Shown here in pieces: positions 25,437 to 35,063 of a stretch of 42,120 bases of DNA. The notes beneath the pieces are model-generated. The model worked only from the letters and a program-made list of their open reading frames with translations, did no database searches and had not been told where the DNA came from. The stretch's first letter is position 1. Every line of letters begins with the position of its first letter. The DNA is taken from the NCBI GenBank assembly GCA_946484175.1, contig CAMLSX010000017.1, positions 1 through 42,120 of the forward strand, given 5' to 3'. The DNA comes from an uncultured Clostridia bacterium. Lineage in GTDB: Bacteria > Bacillota > Clostridia > Oscillospirales > Acutalibacteraceae. Both the position numbers and the translations under genes were made by a program.

Positions 25437-27242
25437 TTATTTCTCCTCTCTGTATTGCTTTACAGATTCCTCGTCCAGTACAGGAATTCGTATACGCACC
25501 AGCGTTCCCTCATCCGGTTCACTTTCAATCGTCAAACCGTACTCCTTGCCGAAAGTCAGCTGAATTCTCTCATGCACATTCCGCACACCGATGCCTGACC
25601 CCCTGGTACGGACATCCGGACGATTCCGGCTTAACAGCTGTTGTGCCACTTCGGGCCTCATTCCCAGCCCGTTATCCTGAACATCTATCCAAACCTGCTG
25701 TTCGTGCCGGTAAGCGTGCACCAAAATCTCTCCATCCTCTTCTGCTTCTGACATTCCATGGTAAATCGCGTTTTCCAATAATGGCTGTACAATCAATTTC
25801 AGGGTATACAGCTGCTTGACATCTTCATCTGCCTGGATAGTTGTCGTAAAACGATTTTTAAACCGGATTTGCTGAATCGTCATATAATGGTGCGCATGTT
25901 CCAATTCATCTGTGAGAGGGATGATACTGCTCCCCCGGCTGAGAGAAATTCGGAATAATCTTGCCAATGAAGTCACCATTTGTATGGACTCTTCATAACG
26001 GCCTGCCTCTGTCATCCAGATTACGGAATCCAATGTGTTGTACAAAAAATGGGGGTTAATCTGGCTCTGCAAAACATCGAGCTCTGATTTTCGTTTTTGC
26101 CTTTCCTGATGAATAATATCATCCATCAGATGCCGCATGGTAGAAACCAGCGAATTGATGGTATGCCCCAAATGCTGAATTTCATAGCATCCACCTTCTG
26201 CGATCACCACATTTTCTTCCCCTGCTTCCAGTTTCTTGATCGAATTTTCCAGCTGAGAAATCGGGTCGGTAATATGTGAAGAAATACGGAAAGTCAGAAA
26301 TGTCATCAAAAAAGCCGAAAACAAAAGCAAAGACAACGCGAACAATCCCAACTGATCCAGACCAAGCCCCACCATTTCCATTGGAACCATGCCCACCAGC
26401 TTCCAACCCGTGTAACCCACCGTCTTAATAGTCATCTGGTATCTTTGATGCTGAAATGTAATGATATGGCTGCCATCCGCATAGCCGGAGGCTTCCTCAT
26501 AGTTCTCTTCCATCAGGCCGGCATAAATCAGCTGCTGGCGCGGGTGGTAAATCAGCTCGCCGATATTGCTCACCAAATAAACATATCCCCTGTTAAACAG
26601 CTCGGCATCACGGCAAATCTGCTCAATTCCTCCAAAGCTCATGTCAACCAGCAGCACCCCGCTCTCAGTCCCACCGCGGCGTGTCAGCTGTACCTGCCGG
26701 CTGAGAGAAACAACCCACGGATGCTTCGGGTCATTGAACAGGTTCTGTACATGCGGGGAAGAAAAATGGAAGTTCTCCATATCCCGGATCGCATTGATAT
26801 ACCAATCCCGTTGATTTACATAAGTACCCTGTTTGAGTTCCTGCAGCGGTGCTGAGGAAACCAGCTGGCCACGGCTGTCAAAAAGAGAGACAGAAACCAG
26901 CGAATCACGGTTTTCTTCGTACAATAATTGTATCTGGTCATCCAGGTTCTCTTTTTCCAAATCTGTATTTTTAATTACGCTGTAATACAGCGTATCAGAA
27001 ACCCGCATCATCCTGCGCAGATAGCTGTCCAGACTCATATTGATTTGCGCCAGAATCCGCTGGCTGTTCCCCTGCATCAATGATTCTGTTGTAACAGCAG
27101 AACGCCAGAACAGGCTCATCCCCAAAAACAGGACCCCCACCAGTGCTGTCGTGGTAAATGCCAGCGAAATAACCATCTGGATGCTCATTTTATGATATCG
27201 GGCTGTCAGCCGTCTGATAAAAGAACGAATCAATTCTTTCAT
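25437..27242 (-). CDS. YesM/LytS-type sensor histidine kinase
   Basis: 601 aa. Membrane helices at about 22-44 and 297-318 enclose an extracellular Cache-like domain of about 250 residues. Then come HAMP (about 318-372), a His_kinase domain with H398 in Q-I-N-P-H-F-L-Y-N-T-L, and an HATPase with N-box P-L-L-E-N-A-I-Y-H-G (487-496), D-N-G-L-G-M (523-528) and R-G-S-G-I-G-V-R-N-V. It phosphorylates the regulator encoded just upstream (15-base gap). GGGAGG lies before the ATG. In this family the kinase commonly responds to sugars bound by an external protein; the two binding proteins encoded directly after it are the natural candidates. Confidence 0.93.
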   Translation of the reverse strand: MKELIRSFIRRLTARYHKMSIQMVISLAFTTTALVGVLFLGMSLFWRSAVTTESLMQGNSQRILAQINMSLDSYLRRMMRVSDTLYYSVIKNTDLEKENLDDQIQLLYEENRDSLVSVSLFDSRGQLVSSAPLQELKQGTYVNQRDWYINAIRDMENFHFSSPHVQNLFNDPKHPWVVSLSRQVQLTRRGGTESGVLLVDMSFGGIEQICRDAELFNRGYVYLVSNIGELIYHPRQQLIYAGLMEENYEEASGYADGSHIITFQHQRYQMTIKTVGYTGWKLVGMVPMEMVGLGLDQLGLFALSLLLFSAFLMTFLTFRISSHITDPISQLENSIKKLEAGEENVVIAEGGCYEIQHLGHTINSLVSTMRHLMDDIIHQERQKRKSELDVLQSQINPHFLYNTLDSVIWMTEAGRYEESIQMVTSLARLFRISLSRGSSIIPLTDELEHAHHYMTIQQIRFKNRFTTTIQADEDVKQLYTLKLIVQPLLENAIYHGMSEAEEDGEILVHAYRHEQQVWIDVQDNGLGMRPEVAQQLLSRNRPDVRTRGSGIGVRNVHERIQLTFGKEYGLTIESEPDEGTLVRIRIPVLDEESVKQYREEK

Positions 27243-27256
27243 GACATCCTCCCGGC

Positions 27257-28858
27257 TTACTGCCGTGCTTTCTCACCCGCACGATATTTTGATGGCGATA
27301 CGGAAAAGCGGCGCTTAAACACATAGCTGAAATAATTTGCATCTGTATAGCCGATTTTCTCTGCCACCAGATAGGTTTTTTCATCTGTTTCCCGGAGCAG
27401 CCGCGCTGCTTCTTCCAGCCGGACTCCTGTCATATAAGAAATAAAACTCATTCCCGTTTCTCTTTTGAAGATCGTTGAAAAATAGGCCGGCGAAAGGTGA
27501 AGATATTCACACAGCTTTTCTACATTCAGTTCGCTGTCCTGATAATTCTGGTCAATGAAATTTTTCGCGCGTTCTATCATCCGCCCTGCCGAATCTGTAC
27601 GCTGCCGGTTCAGCAACTCCCGCAAGCGCTGGCACTTTTCCACACACCAGTTTTCCAGTTCTTCATAAGAGCGAAAACTGTCGATGGGAACCGCACCGGT
27701 AAAACTATTGCCAAATACTTCTTCCAGGCCGACTCCTCCGGCGCGTGCCAGACGAATCAGGTGGGTAGAAAATTCCATCAAAAAAAGCTGGCACTGCGGA
27801 AGGTCCATTCTCGTTCCACGGATTCTGCCAATCACTTTGCATACAACTTCAGAAACCTGGGGCGCTTCTCCAATCTTAATAGCGGAAGCCAATTGCTGCT
27901 GCTCTTCTTCCTCCAGGGTAATGGATGTGCTTAAATCCGGCTCCAGATCTCCAATATACAAAACCCGCTGGCCTCCCAACAGCACACGATATTCGAGTGC
28001 TGCGCGCGCGCCGTTACAGGACTGATACAGTTCTGATAACCGCTCGCTGGGCAGTCCTACTCCAACCGCTACATTCAGCCCCAGATAAGCCTGCACCAGG
28101 CTGCGCAGGCGCTCGAGCTCCTCCAATAAAGGATATACTTCTTTGGTGGGCGCCAGCAGTGCTACGTCATCGTTGTATAAAGCCGCCCGGAATTTCCAAC
28201 AGGAATCCTGGTTTTCCAGAAACTGCTGCACAGAAAGCAGCACTTCATCATGCTGTGCAGAATGTGCTTCCTGATCCAATCGAAAGATTGCAGCTGTCCA
28301 CTCTCCCTCCGGCATTTCCAACTCATATCCGGCGGCACGCTCCTGAATCTGTCGGTCAGAAATGCGTCCGTCCAGCAACCGGGTATAAAAAAGCTCTCGA
28401 AGTACTGGAAGGCTCTCTTCGTACCGGCGGCGCAAAGCCTCTACATCTCGCTGTTCCGCACGTTCACGATCCATCTGCTCTTTCAGGCGAATCAACACCT
28501 CATTGAGTTCCGCGGCATTGATAGGCTTGAGGATATATTCAAAAACGCTCATTCCAATTGCCTGCCGTGCATATTCAAAATCATCAAAGCCGGAAAAAAC
28601 CACCGCTTTTGCAGCGGGAAGAGATTTTTGCAGTCTGCGGCACAATTCCAACCCGTCTATAAACGGCATTTTGATATCTGTCAGAACAACATCCGGTTCC
28701 ACTGTTTCAGCAATTTCGAGCGCTTCCTGACCATTGGAAGCCTCTCCCACCAGCGTAAAACCCAGCCTGTCCCATTCAATTTTCCGGCTGATTCCTGCCC
28801 GGATTTCTTCTTCATCATCTACCAGCAGAACCTGATAGCGTCCCGTAATCTTTTCCAT
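27257..28858 (-). CDS. YesN-type response regulator with AraC DNA-binding domain
   Basis: 533 aa. N-terminal receiver domain with acidic pair D14-D15, phosphorylation site D61 (V-L-T-D-I-K-M-P) and a lysine in Y-I-L-K-P-I. A middle region of about 270 residues is typical of long YesN proteins. The C-terminal AraC domain (about 428-530) has two helix-turn-helix motifs (V-E-K-L-C-E-Y-L-H-L-S-P-A-Y-F-S and V-A-E-K-I-G-Y-T-D-A-N-Y-F-S-Y-V-F-K). GGAGGAG before the ATG. First gene of the kinase/sensor operon. Its likely target is the mglBAC-type operon located just upstream on the same strand (inference). Confidence 0.93.
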   Translation of the reverse strand: MEKITGRYQVLLVDDEEEIRAGISRKIEWDRLGFTLVGEASNGQEALEIAETVEPDVVLTDIKMPFIDGLELCRRLQKSLPAAKAVVFSGFDDFEYARQAIGMSVFEYILKPINAAELNEVLIRLKEQMDRERAEQRDVEALRRRYEESLPVLRELFYTRLLDGRISDRQIQERAAGYELEMPEGEWTAAIFRLDQEAHSAQHDEVLLSVQQFLENQDSCWKFRAALYNDDVALLAPTKEVYPLLEELERLRSLVQAYLGLNVAVGVGLPSERLSELYQSCNGARAALEYRVLLGGQRVLYIGDLEPDLSTSITLEEEEQQQLASAIKIGEAPQVSEVVCKVIGRIRGTRMDLPQCQLFLMEFSTHLIRLARAGGVGLEEVFGNSFTGAVPIDSFRSYEELENWCVEKCQRLRELLNRQRTDSAGRMIERAKNFIDQNYQDSELNVEKLCEYLHLSPAYFSTIFKRETGMSFISYMTGVRLEEAARLLRETDEKTYLVAEKIGYTDANYFSYVFKRRFSVSPSKYRAGEKARQ

Positions 28859-29227
28859 ATTTCATCTCCTCCACCACAATTTTAAAATATGCACTGTTTT
28901 TTATAACATTATTTTGGTTTATTATACCATATTTGATATTCGTTTCCAACAGCACAAGACGGTACACCGTCATCATGACGCTGCACCGCCTTGTGGAATC
29001 AATGGTTTTTTCAAATAAATCTCTGGGGGAATTTAAGGTACATGGTTTTTAGGACTTTGGCAAAACAACAATTTTCAAGATTTTTGGCGAAATACTTTCC
29101 TGTCGAATCTAAGGGGTGGAAGGATGCAAACTGTATCCAGAAGGAGTCTGAATTCCGGATGCAGCTTGCGCCCCTAATCCTTCCTGTCCATTATCTTCAA
29201 TCAAGATTGTATCAGGCTTTTCCCGAA
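28859..29227 (-). other. Intergenic region between mglC and the response regulator gene
   Basis: 369 bases without a gene. Two imperfect hairpins are visible: at 28951-28996 (CACAAGACGGT against ACCGCCTTGTG) and around 29120-29170 (GGATGCA-type arms with GCAAACTG/CAGCTTGC). Neither has a clear T-run, so they may be mRNA-processing or attenuation structures. The promoter of the response regulator gene should lie in the AT-rich part before 28860, but I cannot place it with confidence. Confidence 0.4.
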
Positions 29228-30289
29228 TTATTTCTTTACCAGATACTTGCGCATATCCAGTGCGCAGGCGAACAGGATAATGCCGCCTTTGATTGCATAT
29301 TGCAGGTTCTGATCCATGCCGATCATGGGCAGGCCAACGAAGATCAGGCGGAGCAGCAGCACGCCGATGACGACGCCGCGAATTTTACCAATGCCGCCGA
29401 CAAAGGAGACACCGCCGATGACGCATGCTGCAATAGCGTCCAGCTCGTAGTTAAAACCAGTATTTGCGGTATTGGAGGCCACACGTGCACCCTCTACAAA
29501 ACCGGCAAAGCCATACATGGCGCCAGCCAGCGCAAAAACCAGAATTGTGGTAACAAATACATTGACGCCGGAAACGCGCGCGGCTTCTTCGTTAGCACCC
29601 AGAGCAAACATGTTCTTGCCAAAGGCTGTCTTGTTCCAAATGAACCACATGAGGATGGTGAGCAATATTGCATACCACACATAGTTGGGAATCGGTACGA
29701 CTGCACCGTTGCCTACGGGAACCGAAACAATGGAACCTTTGACAAAATTGGTATAGGATTCATCCAGACCGGAGATGGCGCTTCCCTTGTTATTCCCCAG
29801 CTGCACATACAGCAGCAGGCAGGTAAAGAGAATCAGCTGTGTTGCCAAAGTCACGATAAAGGGATGCAGTTTGAATTTTGCTACCCAGAAGCCGTTAAAT
29901 GCGCCGATCAGAGCGCCCAGGCCTACCGCAATAATGATAACGACAAACACAGGCAGAGGCTGAAGGCCCAGCCACATCTTATTGGCAACGCTTACAGCCT
30001 GAAGCAGGGATGCCGAGACACAGGCTGTAATGCCTACGGTACGGCCAGCGGAAAGATCGGTACCGGTCAAAACGATACATCCGCCAATGCCCAATGCAAC
30101 AGGCAAATATGCGGCTGTCTGGGAAATCAGGTTAATAATAGAACTAGGGGAAATAAAGCTGGGCTCTGTAATTGCTATGTAAATAGCAGCCAGCAGCATA
30201 ATGATCAGCAACGCGTTATTGAGCAGCGCATTTCCAATTTTCTTTACATCCAGCTTTGGTTTGCTGAAAGTTTTTGTCAGATTACTCAT
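29228..30289 (-). CDS. mglC: Sugar ABC transporter permease, MglC type
   Basis: 353 aa, about nine membrane helices, BPD_transp_2 family. It carries I-G-G-C-I-V-L-T-G-T-D-L-S-A-G-R, G-F-W-V-A-K-F-K-L-H-P-F-I-V-T-L-A-T and I-G-G-V-S-F-V-G-G-I-G, the pattern of galactose/methyl-galactoside permeases. It forms the channel with MglA as ATPase. Follows mglA by 15 bases with GGGAG before the ATG. Last gene of the transporter operon. Confidence 0.93.
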   Translation of the reverse strand: MSNLTKTFSKPKLDVKKIGNALLNNALLIIMLLAAIYIAITEPSFISPSSIINLISQTAAYLPVALGIGGCIVLTGTDLSAGRTVGITACVSASLLQAVSVANKMWLGLQPLPVFVVIIIAVGLGALIGAFNGFWVAKFKLHPFIVTLATQLILFTCLLLYVQLGNNKGSAISGLDESYTNFVKGSIVSVPVGNGAVVPIPNYVWYAILLTILMWFIWNKTAFGKNMFALGANEEAARVSGVNVFVTTILVFALAGAMYGFAGFVEGARVASNTANTGFNYELDAIAACVIGGVSFVGGIGKIRGVVIGVLLLRLIFVGLPMIGMDQNLQYAIKGGIILFACALDMRKYLVKK

Positions 30290-30304
30290 GGCACTCTCCC
30301 TCTC

Positions 30305-31804
30305 TTACACATACTTGGCAGCCAGTGTCAAAATCTCTTCCTGGCTGGTGTTCCGGGCATCTACCTCACCGGCGACCTGTCCGCCGGACATGACCAGAAT
30401 TCGGTCGCAAACACCCAACAGTTCGGGCATTTCTGAGGATACCATGATAACGCCCTTCCCCTCATTGGCAAGATCAATAATCAACTGATAGATTTCGTAT
30501 TTAGCGCCTACGTCAATACCACGGGTAGGCTCATCCAGCAAAAGCACTTCTGGTTTTGTCAACAGCCAGCGGCCAATAATGACCTTCTGCTGATTACCGC
30601 CGGAAAGAGAACGGATCTGTGTTTTCTGGCTGGGCGTTTTAATATGCATGGCCTGAATCGCCCAATCCGTATCTTCCTTCATTTTTTTATTGCTCAGACA
30701 TACCCCGGCAATCAGGTAATTTTTCAGGTTGGAAATCACCGTATTCTCGCGAATGTCCCGGATTCCAAAAATACCCGTTGCACGTCTTTCTTCTGTCAGC
30801 AGCGCGAATCCGTTTTTAATGGATTCTCTGGGAGTTCGGTTCTGAATCTCTTTTCCATGCAGACGGATATGGCCGCCTTCACGCGTCATAGCGCCAAACA
30901 GATTTTCCAAGACTTCCGTGCGCCCGGAGCCGTCCAGCCCGGCAATTCCCAAAATCTCACCTTTACGCAGCTGGAAGGTAGCATCTTTCAGGCGGGTATA
31001 TTTTCCCGCGATATGCTCTACATCCAAAATCACTTCTTCGGGATTGTTGATTTTTTCGGGGAAGCGGTTGGTCAGCTCACGGCCTACCATCAAACGGATG
31101 ATTTCATCCATGTTCAGCTCTTTTGCCGGACGTGTTGCCACCCAGGTACCATCGCGCATGATGGTGACATCATCGCTGATACGCAGGATTTCTTCCATCT
31201 TGTGGGAAATATAAATGATTCCGCAGCCTTTATCCCGGAGCATATTGATGATTCGGAATAAATGTTCAACTTCTGATTCTGTCAAAGACGAAGTCGGTTC
31301 GTCGAATACGATAATCTTGGAATCATACGATACGGCCTTTGCAATCTCCACCAGCTGCCGCTGAGAAACCGGCAGGGTAGACATAATTGCTTTTGGATCT
31401 ACACGGATTCCCAGGACATCGAAAATTTCTTTTGTCCTTTTATCCATCGCTTTTTCATTGACCATTACGCCGGCAATCTTGGGGTACCGGCCAAGCCAAA
31501 GATTATCTTTTACCGTACGGGTAAGCGCCTGGTTCAGTTCCTGGTGAACCATTGCCACACCGTTTTCCAATGCTTCTTTTGAGCTTTTAAAATGAACTTC
31601 CTTACCGTCCAGTACAATCGTACCAGCATCGCGGTGATAAATTCCGAACAGGCATTTCATCAGCGTAGATTTTCCTGCGCCGTTTTCCCCCATCAATGCG
31701 TGGACAGTACCGGGCCGGACGGTAAGATTTACATGATCCAGCGCTTTCACACCGGGAAACTCTTTACAGATACCGCTCATTTCCAGCAGCACCGGCTGAT
31801 CCAT
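30305..31804 (-). CDS. mglA: Sugar ABC transporter ATP-binding protein, MglA type (two ABC domains)
   Basis: 499 aa with two fused ATPase domains, as in CUT2 sugar importers. Domain 1: Walker [10 protein letters not shown], signature [12 protein letters not shown], Walker B I-I-V-F-D-E-P-T. Domain 2: G-L-D-G-S-G-R-T-E in place of a full Walker [10 protein letters not shown] and [13 protein letters not shown]. It powers uptake with MglC. Start at 31804 has AGGAG 7 bases upstream; a second ATG two codons earlier is too close to that site, and the longer open frame to 31999 reads through the intercistronic hairpin. Confidence 0.94.
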   Translation of the reverse strand: MDQPVLLEMSGICKEFPGVKALDHVNLTVRPGTVHALMGENGAGKSTLMKCLFGIYHRDAGTIVLDGKEVHFKSSKEALENGVAMVHQELNQALTRTVKDNLWLGRYPKIAGVMVNEKAMDKRTKEIFDVLGIRVDPKAIMSTLPVSQRQLVEIAKAVSYDSKIIVFDEPTSSLTESEVEHLFRIINMLRDKGCGIIYISHKMEEILRISDDVTIMRDGTWVATRPAKELNMDEIIRLMVGRELTNRFPEKINNPEEVILDVEHIAGKYTRLKDATFQLRKGEILGIAGLDGSGRTEVLENLFGAMTREGGHIRLHGKEIQNRTPRESIKNGFALLTEERRATGIFGIRDIRENTVISNLKNYLIAGVCLSNKKMKEDTDWAIQAMHIKTPSQKTQIRSLSGGNQQKVIIGRWLLTKPEVLLLDEPTRGIDVGAKYEIYQLIIDLANEGKGVIMVSSEMPELLGVCDRILVMSGGQVAGEVDARNTSQEEILTLAAKYV

Positions 31805-31842
31805 ATCCATTCTCCTCTCTTTTGACAAACTGAAAGACAGGC

Positions 31843-31894
31843 AAACTGAAATACAGTTTGACAGGAAAGCCGGGGCTGCCGCAACGACAGCCCC
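31843..31894 (-). promoter_or_regulatory. Intercistronic hairpins between mglB and mglA
   Basis: GGGGCTG (31872-31878) / CAGCCCC (31888-31894), and next to it CAAACTG / CAGTTTG around 31843-31860. Such hairpins after a binding-protein gene usually slow 3' decay or attenuate read-through, giving more receptor than ATPase. There is no T-run on the minus strand, so full termination is unlikely. Confidence 0.5.
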
Positions 31895-31940
31895 TTTTTC
31901 CGGGTTCATGATTAGCAAGCGTATGTAAAGGGACTGGTTA

Positions 31941-33077
31941 TTATTTGGAAGAAGAATCGTACTTCTGATAAGGAACGCGGATCTTATCCACACCGTCATC
32001 TACGGTGAACTGATCGGCAGCACCATCCATCAGGTCTTTGCCATCCTTCACGTTGCCTGCCAGAGTCGTGATCGTCTTGGCCATACCAGCTGCATCCTGC
32101 ATAATGCTGGCGGTCATCTTTCCTTCGCTGATAAGTGTACGGGCATCAGCGGTTGCATCGACGCCGAATACGGGGATCGTCTTGGAACCTTTTCCGTTGT
32201 TATATCCTGCGCCCTGCAATGCAGAGATAGCACCCTTTGCCATTTCATCGTTATTGGCAATTACCAATTCAACCATATTTTTGTTCGCCTCGGAATAAGC
32301 GGACAGGATGGTGTTCATATAGTCATTGGCAGCACCGGCGCTCCATTTACCATTCTGGTCAACCAGATACTTGGTAGAAGCCTTGTCATCATAATAAACC
32401 AGTTCAGGCTTTCCGTCTTTGGTCAGCAGCTTGTTGGCGTCTTCCACAGCGAACTGGGTGCGTGCCTCAGCTTCAGCATTGCCTTCTTGGCCCTTGAACA
32501 TTACATAGGAGATGCTGCCATCGCCGTTGAGGTCCAGAGCATCGTAGTTAGCCAGCAGGTATTCGCCGATCATTTCGCCCTGCATATGGCCTGCATCAGG
32601 AGCATTGGTGCCGACAAATGCGCACTTGTCATAGCTGTTCACCACAGAATCATCCACTTCGCGGTTGAAGAAGATAATCGGGATGTTTGCATTCTTTGCG
32701 GCATCACAGATTCCCTGTGCAGCATCGGGAGAAGAAGTTTCCACGATGTTGACAATCAGCAGATCAGAACCAGCAGTAATAGCGGTGTTCACCTGATCGG
32801 ACTGAGAAGGCTGGCTGCCAGCTGCATCCCAGTTGTTGCGCTGGATGCCCATGTCATCGAGCATGGTATCCATTTCATTTCGAACAGTGGAAATGTAAAC
32901 GTCGGAATAGTCATAGTAGAAAACATCTGCCCGTAATCCTTCGGTTTTTCCGGGCTGATCGGTTTGGCTTCCCTGTGTGCTGTCTCCGCCGCCGCCAGAA
33001 GAAGCCGGTGTGCTGGTACAGGATGCGAACATTGTTAACAGTAAAACAGATGCAAGAAGAAGAGCAAGCTTTTTCAT
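31941..33077 (-). CDS. mglB: Galactose/glucose-type binding lipoprotein of the ABC importer
   Basis: 378-aa lipoprotein with lipobox M-F-A-S-C (anchor C20) and a Ser/Gly-rich linker. The MglB-like domain has [25 protein letters not shown] and a calcium-loop segment [14 protein letters not shown]. Start at 33077 with GGAGG 7 bases upstream, preferred over a TTG two codons earlier. The sugar is probably galactose, glucose or a relative; exact specificity is not readable. First gene of the mgl operon. Its upstream region has a fair -10 (TACAAT, minus strand near 33140) but no good -35, which fits control by an activator such as the YesN-type protein. Confidence 0.92.
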   Translation of the reverse strand: MKKLALLLASVLLLTMFASCTSTPASSGGGGDSTQGSQTDQPGKTEGLRADVFYYDYSDVYISTVRNEMDTMLDDMGIQRNNWDAAGSQPSQSDQVNTAITAGSDLLIVNIVETSSPDAAQGICDAAKNANIPIIFFNREVDDSVVNSYDKCAFVGTNAPDAGHMQGEMIGEYLLANYDALDLNGDGSISYVMFKGQEGNAEAEARTQFAVEDANKLLTKDGKPELVYYDDKASTKYLVDQNGKWSAGAANDYMNTILSAYSEANKNMVELVIANNDEMAKGAISALQGAGYNNGKGSKTIPVFGVDATADARTLISEGKMTASIMQDAAGMAKTITTLAGNVKDGKDLMDGAADQFTVDDGVDKIRVPYQKYDSSSK

Positions 33078-33238
33078 AGTCAATCCTCCTAAATTTTTTT
33101 AACCGTTTAACTTGTGTGTTGCTTCTGTGCCTATATTGTATCTTTTTTGAGGAATAAAGACTATATAAAATTCTTCTCTGTTACATGAAAAAACTTCGAT
33201 TTTCGTTTGTATTCCAAACAAAAAATTCCCTATTCAGA

Positions 33239-33284
33239 CAATAAATCTCCTGGTTTCCATCCTTGAAAACCAGGAGATTTATTG
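33239..33284 (-). terminator. Hairpin after the URO-D-family gene
   Basis: A perfect 18-bp inverted repeat (33239-33256 and 33267-33284) with a 10-base loop, 21 bases after the stop of the minus-strand URO-D-family gene and upstream of mglB. A likely terminator, although the T-run is short. Confidence 0.7.
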
Positions 33285-33304
33285 TTTTGGATATTCGATA
33301 TTTT

Positions 33305-34320
33305 TTATCGTCTGGACATCTGCTCATAAAATTCGTTGTACCACAAGGCGCTGTCTACCGGGGTATTGGCGGGAATATGGTTTCCTACTGCCATGAAGAA
33401 TCCCGGACAGTTTTTTCCGATATCCATGCAGCGCTTGACCTCCCGGTAAATATCGTCCCGGTCCCCCAGCAGAAGCACCCGGGTATCGGCATTTCCAATA
33501 AAAGCATGAGTCTTGCCGTACTTTTTTGCAATGTACTCCATATCAGTAGTGGGCTCCAGTACAAAACCGTGAAAACCACAGGAAGCGATATCATCAATAA
33601 ACTCCGTATAGGTACCGTCGGAAGTAAACATCACTTTTTTACCCGCTTCCAGCAAAGGCTGTAAATACCGGCGGTAGTTGGGGAAGATATATTTTCGGTA
33701 CCAGTCCGGATGCAGGAAGGGACCCTCTGTCCACACAATATCATCATGTACCATAATAACCGGCGAATCACACTTGGCCAGAGCCTTCATATACTGCATC
33801 ACCCAGCTGGCATACCGATCCGCTACCTGTCCAAAGCCTTCGGGGTCTACTCCCGCCGCTGTCAGCAGCAAATCCCAGCCGAACAAATCGATGAGCCCCG
33901 ACATACAGGTAACGTAAATACCGTTCATATTCACCGCGTCATCCCAGTACTCACAGCTTTCGCGGTAGGTACGGTTGAGAAATTCCACGATTTCCCCTTC
34001 ATCTTTCTCCCCCAATGCCTTCCATGGATCAAATTGCAGAACATCATCCTCATCCTGAAATTTACTCACACCGCTTTCATGAAAATCACTGCCATCTGCG
34101 GCATAGGAAGCATGACCCATATCGGTATAGTATTCCCCCAGCACCTGATGTGCAATCTGGGTATTCCACATAAAATCAAAGTTCCACTGCTTTAAAAATG
34201 CCTGCTGGGCTCTTTTCCACGCAGCCTCGTCGCTGTGAGATGTCACTTCGATACCCGTGACTTTGGTGAGCAGCTGAGGATGTCCCAACACCGAGTACTC
34301 CGTGCGCGGCACCCGGTCGA
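33305..34320 (-). pseudogene. Uroporphyrinogen-decarboxylase (URO-D) family protein, N-terminus lost
   Basis: The reading frame from D-R-V-P-R-T-E-Y-S-V-L-G-H-P to the stop at 33305 is a nearly complete URO-D/MtaA-type barrel: M-H/H-D-D-I-V-W-T-E-G-P-F, L-E-A-G-K-K-V-M-F-T-S-D-G and F-V-L-E-P-T-T-D. Family members decarboxylate uroporphyrinogen or move methyl groups from corrinoid proteins. The first 15-20 residues expected before D-R-V-P are absent. An in-frame stop lies at 34322-34324, and a truncated paralogue is joined directly upstream. A GTG at 34312 could start a shortened product, but no ribosome binding site is seen. Substrate unknown. Confidence 0.65.
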
Positions 34321-34929
34321 ATCAGCTCGCGCCACACTTGCGGCGACATCAGCAAATCTTTCTGAGAGCCCCAGTCACTGCCCAGCAGTATTCCGCCAAT
34401 GCCCGGAATATGGACGATATTTTCCAGCATTACCTTATTTTTATGAATAATAAAATCCAGCAGACGCTTGGCATAGTCCGGGTCACCGGCCAGATCAGCG
34501 AGAAAATTTTCGATACCGCGCGCAAAATAGGCCTTTTCAAAGTGACTGCCCCAGATAGTTACCAGCACATAAGCATCGGTATTTTCTTTAATATTCCGTA
34601 CCTGTTCGGCAAACGCCTCATAGCGCCGGTACCAATCGTCTTGGGCAGGTAATCCGGCGCATCAAAATCTCCGTATTCCTCCGGCACCTGATACCAGTCC
34701 CACCAAGGACAAGAAACTGGAAGCACATGGTTTCCCATACCATAATAAATGGCATGTTCCCGCGAAAGCTTTCCTGCTTCAAAAAGACTTCTTAAATCAT
34801 CTGTAACATACCGCTCAAAAAGCTTATCAAAATATTTTCCTGCCCGTCTCCTGCCAGATGGATGCAGGACGGTATCTTTTCTGTCTGTCTATGAGCAATT
34901 GCCGATTTTACCAATTCAAAACGATTCAT
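34313..34929 (-). pseudogene. Second URO-D family gene, truncated and twice frameshifted
   Basis: Starts normally at 34929 (GGAGCTGG before the ATG; M-N-R-F-E-L-V-K-S-A-I-A-H-R) and shows family segments in three frames: W-W-D-W-Y-Q-V-P-E-E-Y-G-D-F, then W-G-S-H-F-E-K-A-Y-F-A-R-G and L-L-G-S-D-W-G-S-Q-K-D-L-L-M-S-P-Q-V-W. One base seems missing near 34838-34842 (C-A-G-G-A-A-A-A tract) and one near 34622-34630. At about 34320 homology stops in the middle of the barrel, at R-E-L-I, and the next gene's internal sequence begins. About 130 C-terminal residues are missing. Clearly not functional as it stands. Confidence 0.7.
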
Positions 34930-34998
34930 TTCCAGCTCCCCCTGTGATTTTCGAAATTCTTTTGCCCTTATTATAACAGGCAGACTTTCTCTGTGTAA

Positions 34999-35027
34999 TT
35001 GACATTCCGGACTGTTTATTGTATTCT
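34999..35027 (+). promoter_or_regulatory. Promoter of the AraC-type gene
   Basis: TTGACA (34999-35004) and TATTCT (35022-35027), spacer 17, about 37 bases before the ATG. A TATAAT on the opposite strand (34975-34970) may serve the divergent URO-D pseudogene. Confidence 0.7.
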
Positions 35028-35063
35028 TGAGACATATTTTCGATAAGCAGGGGATGAAATCCT

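Noticed and set aside
28991-30436. 481-aa open frame on the plus strand
   Set aside because: Antisense to mglC and the end of mglA.
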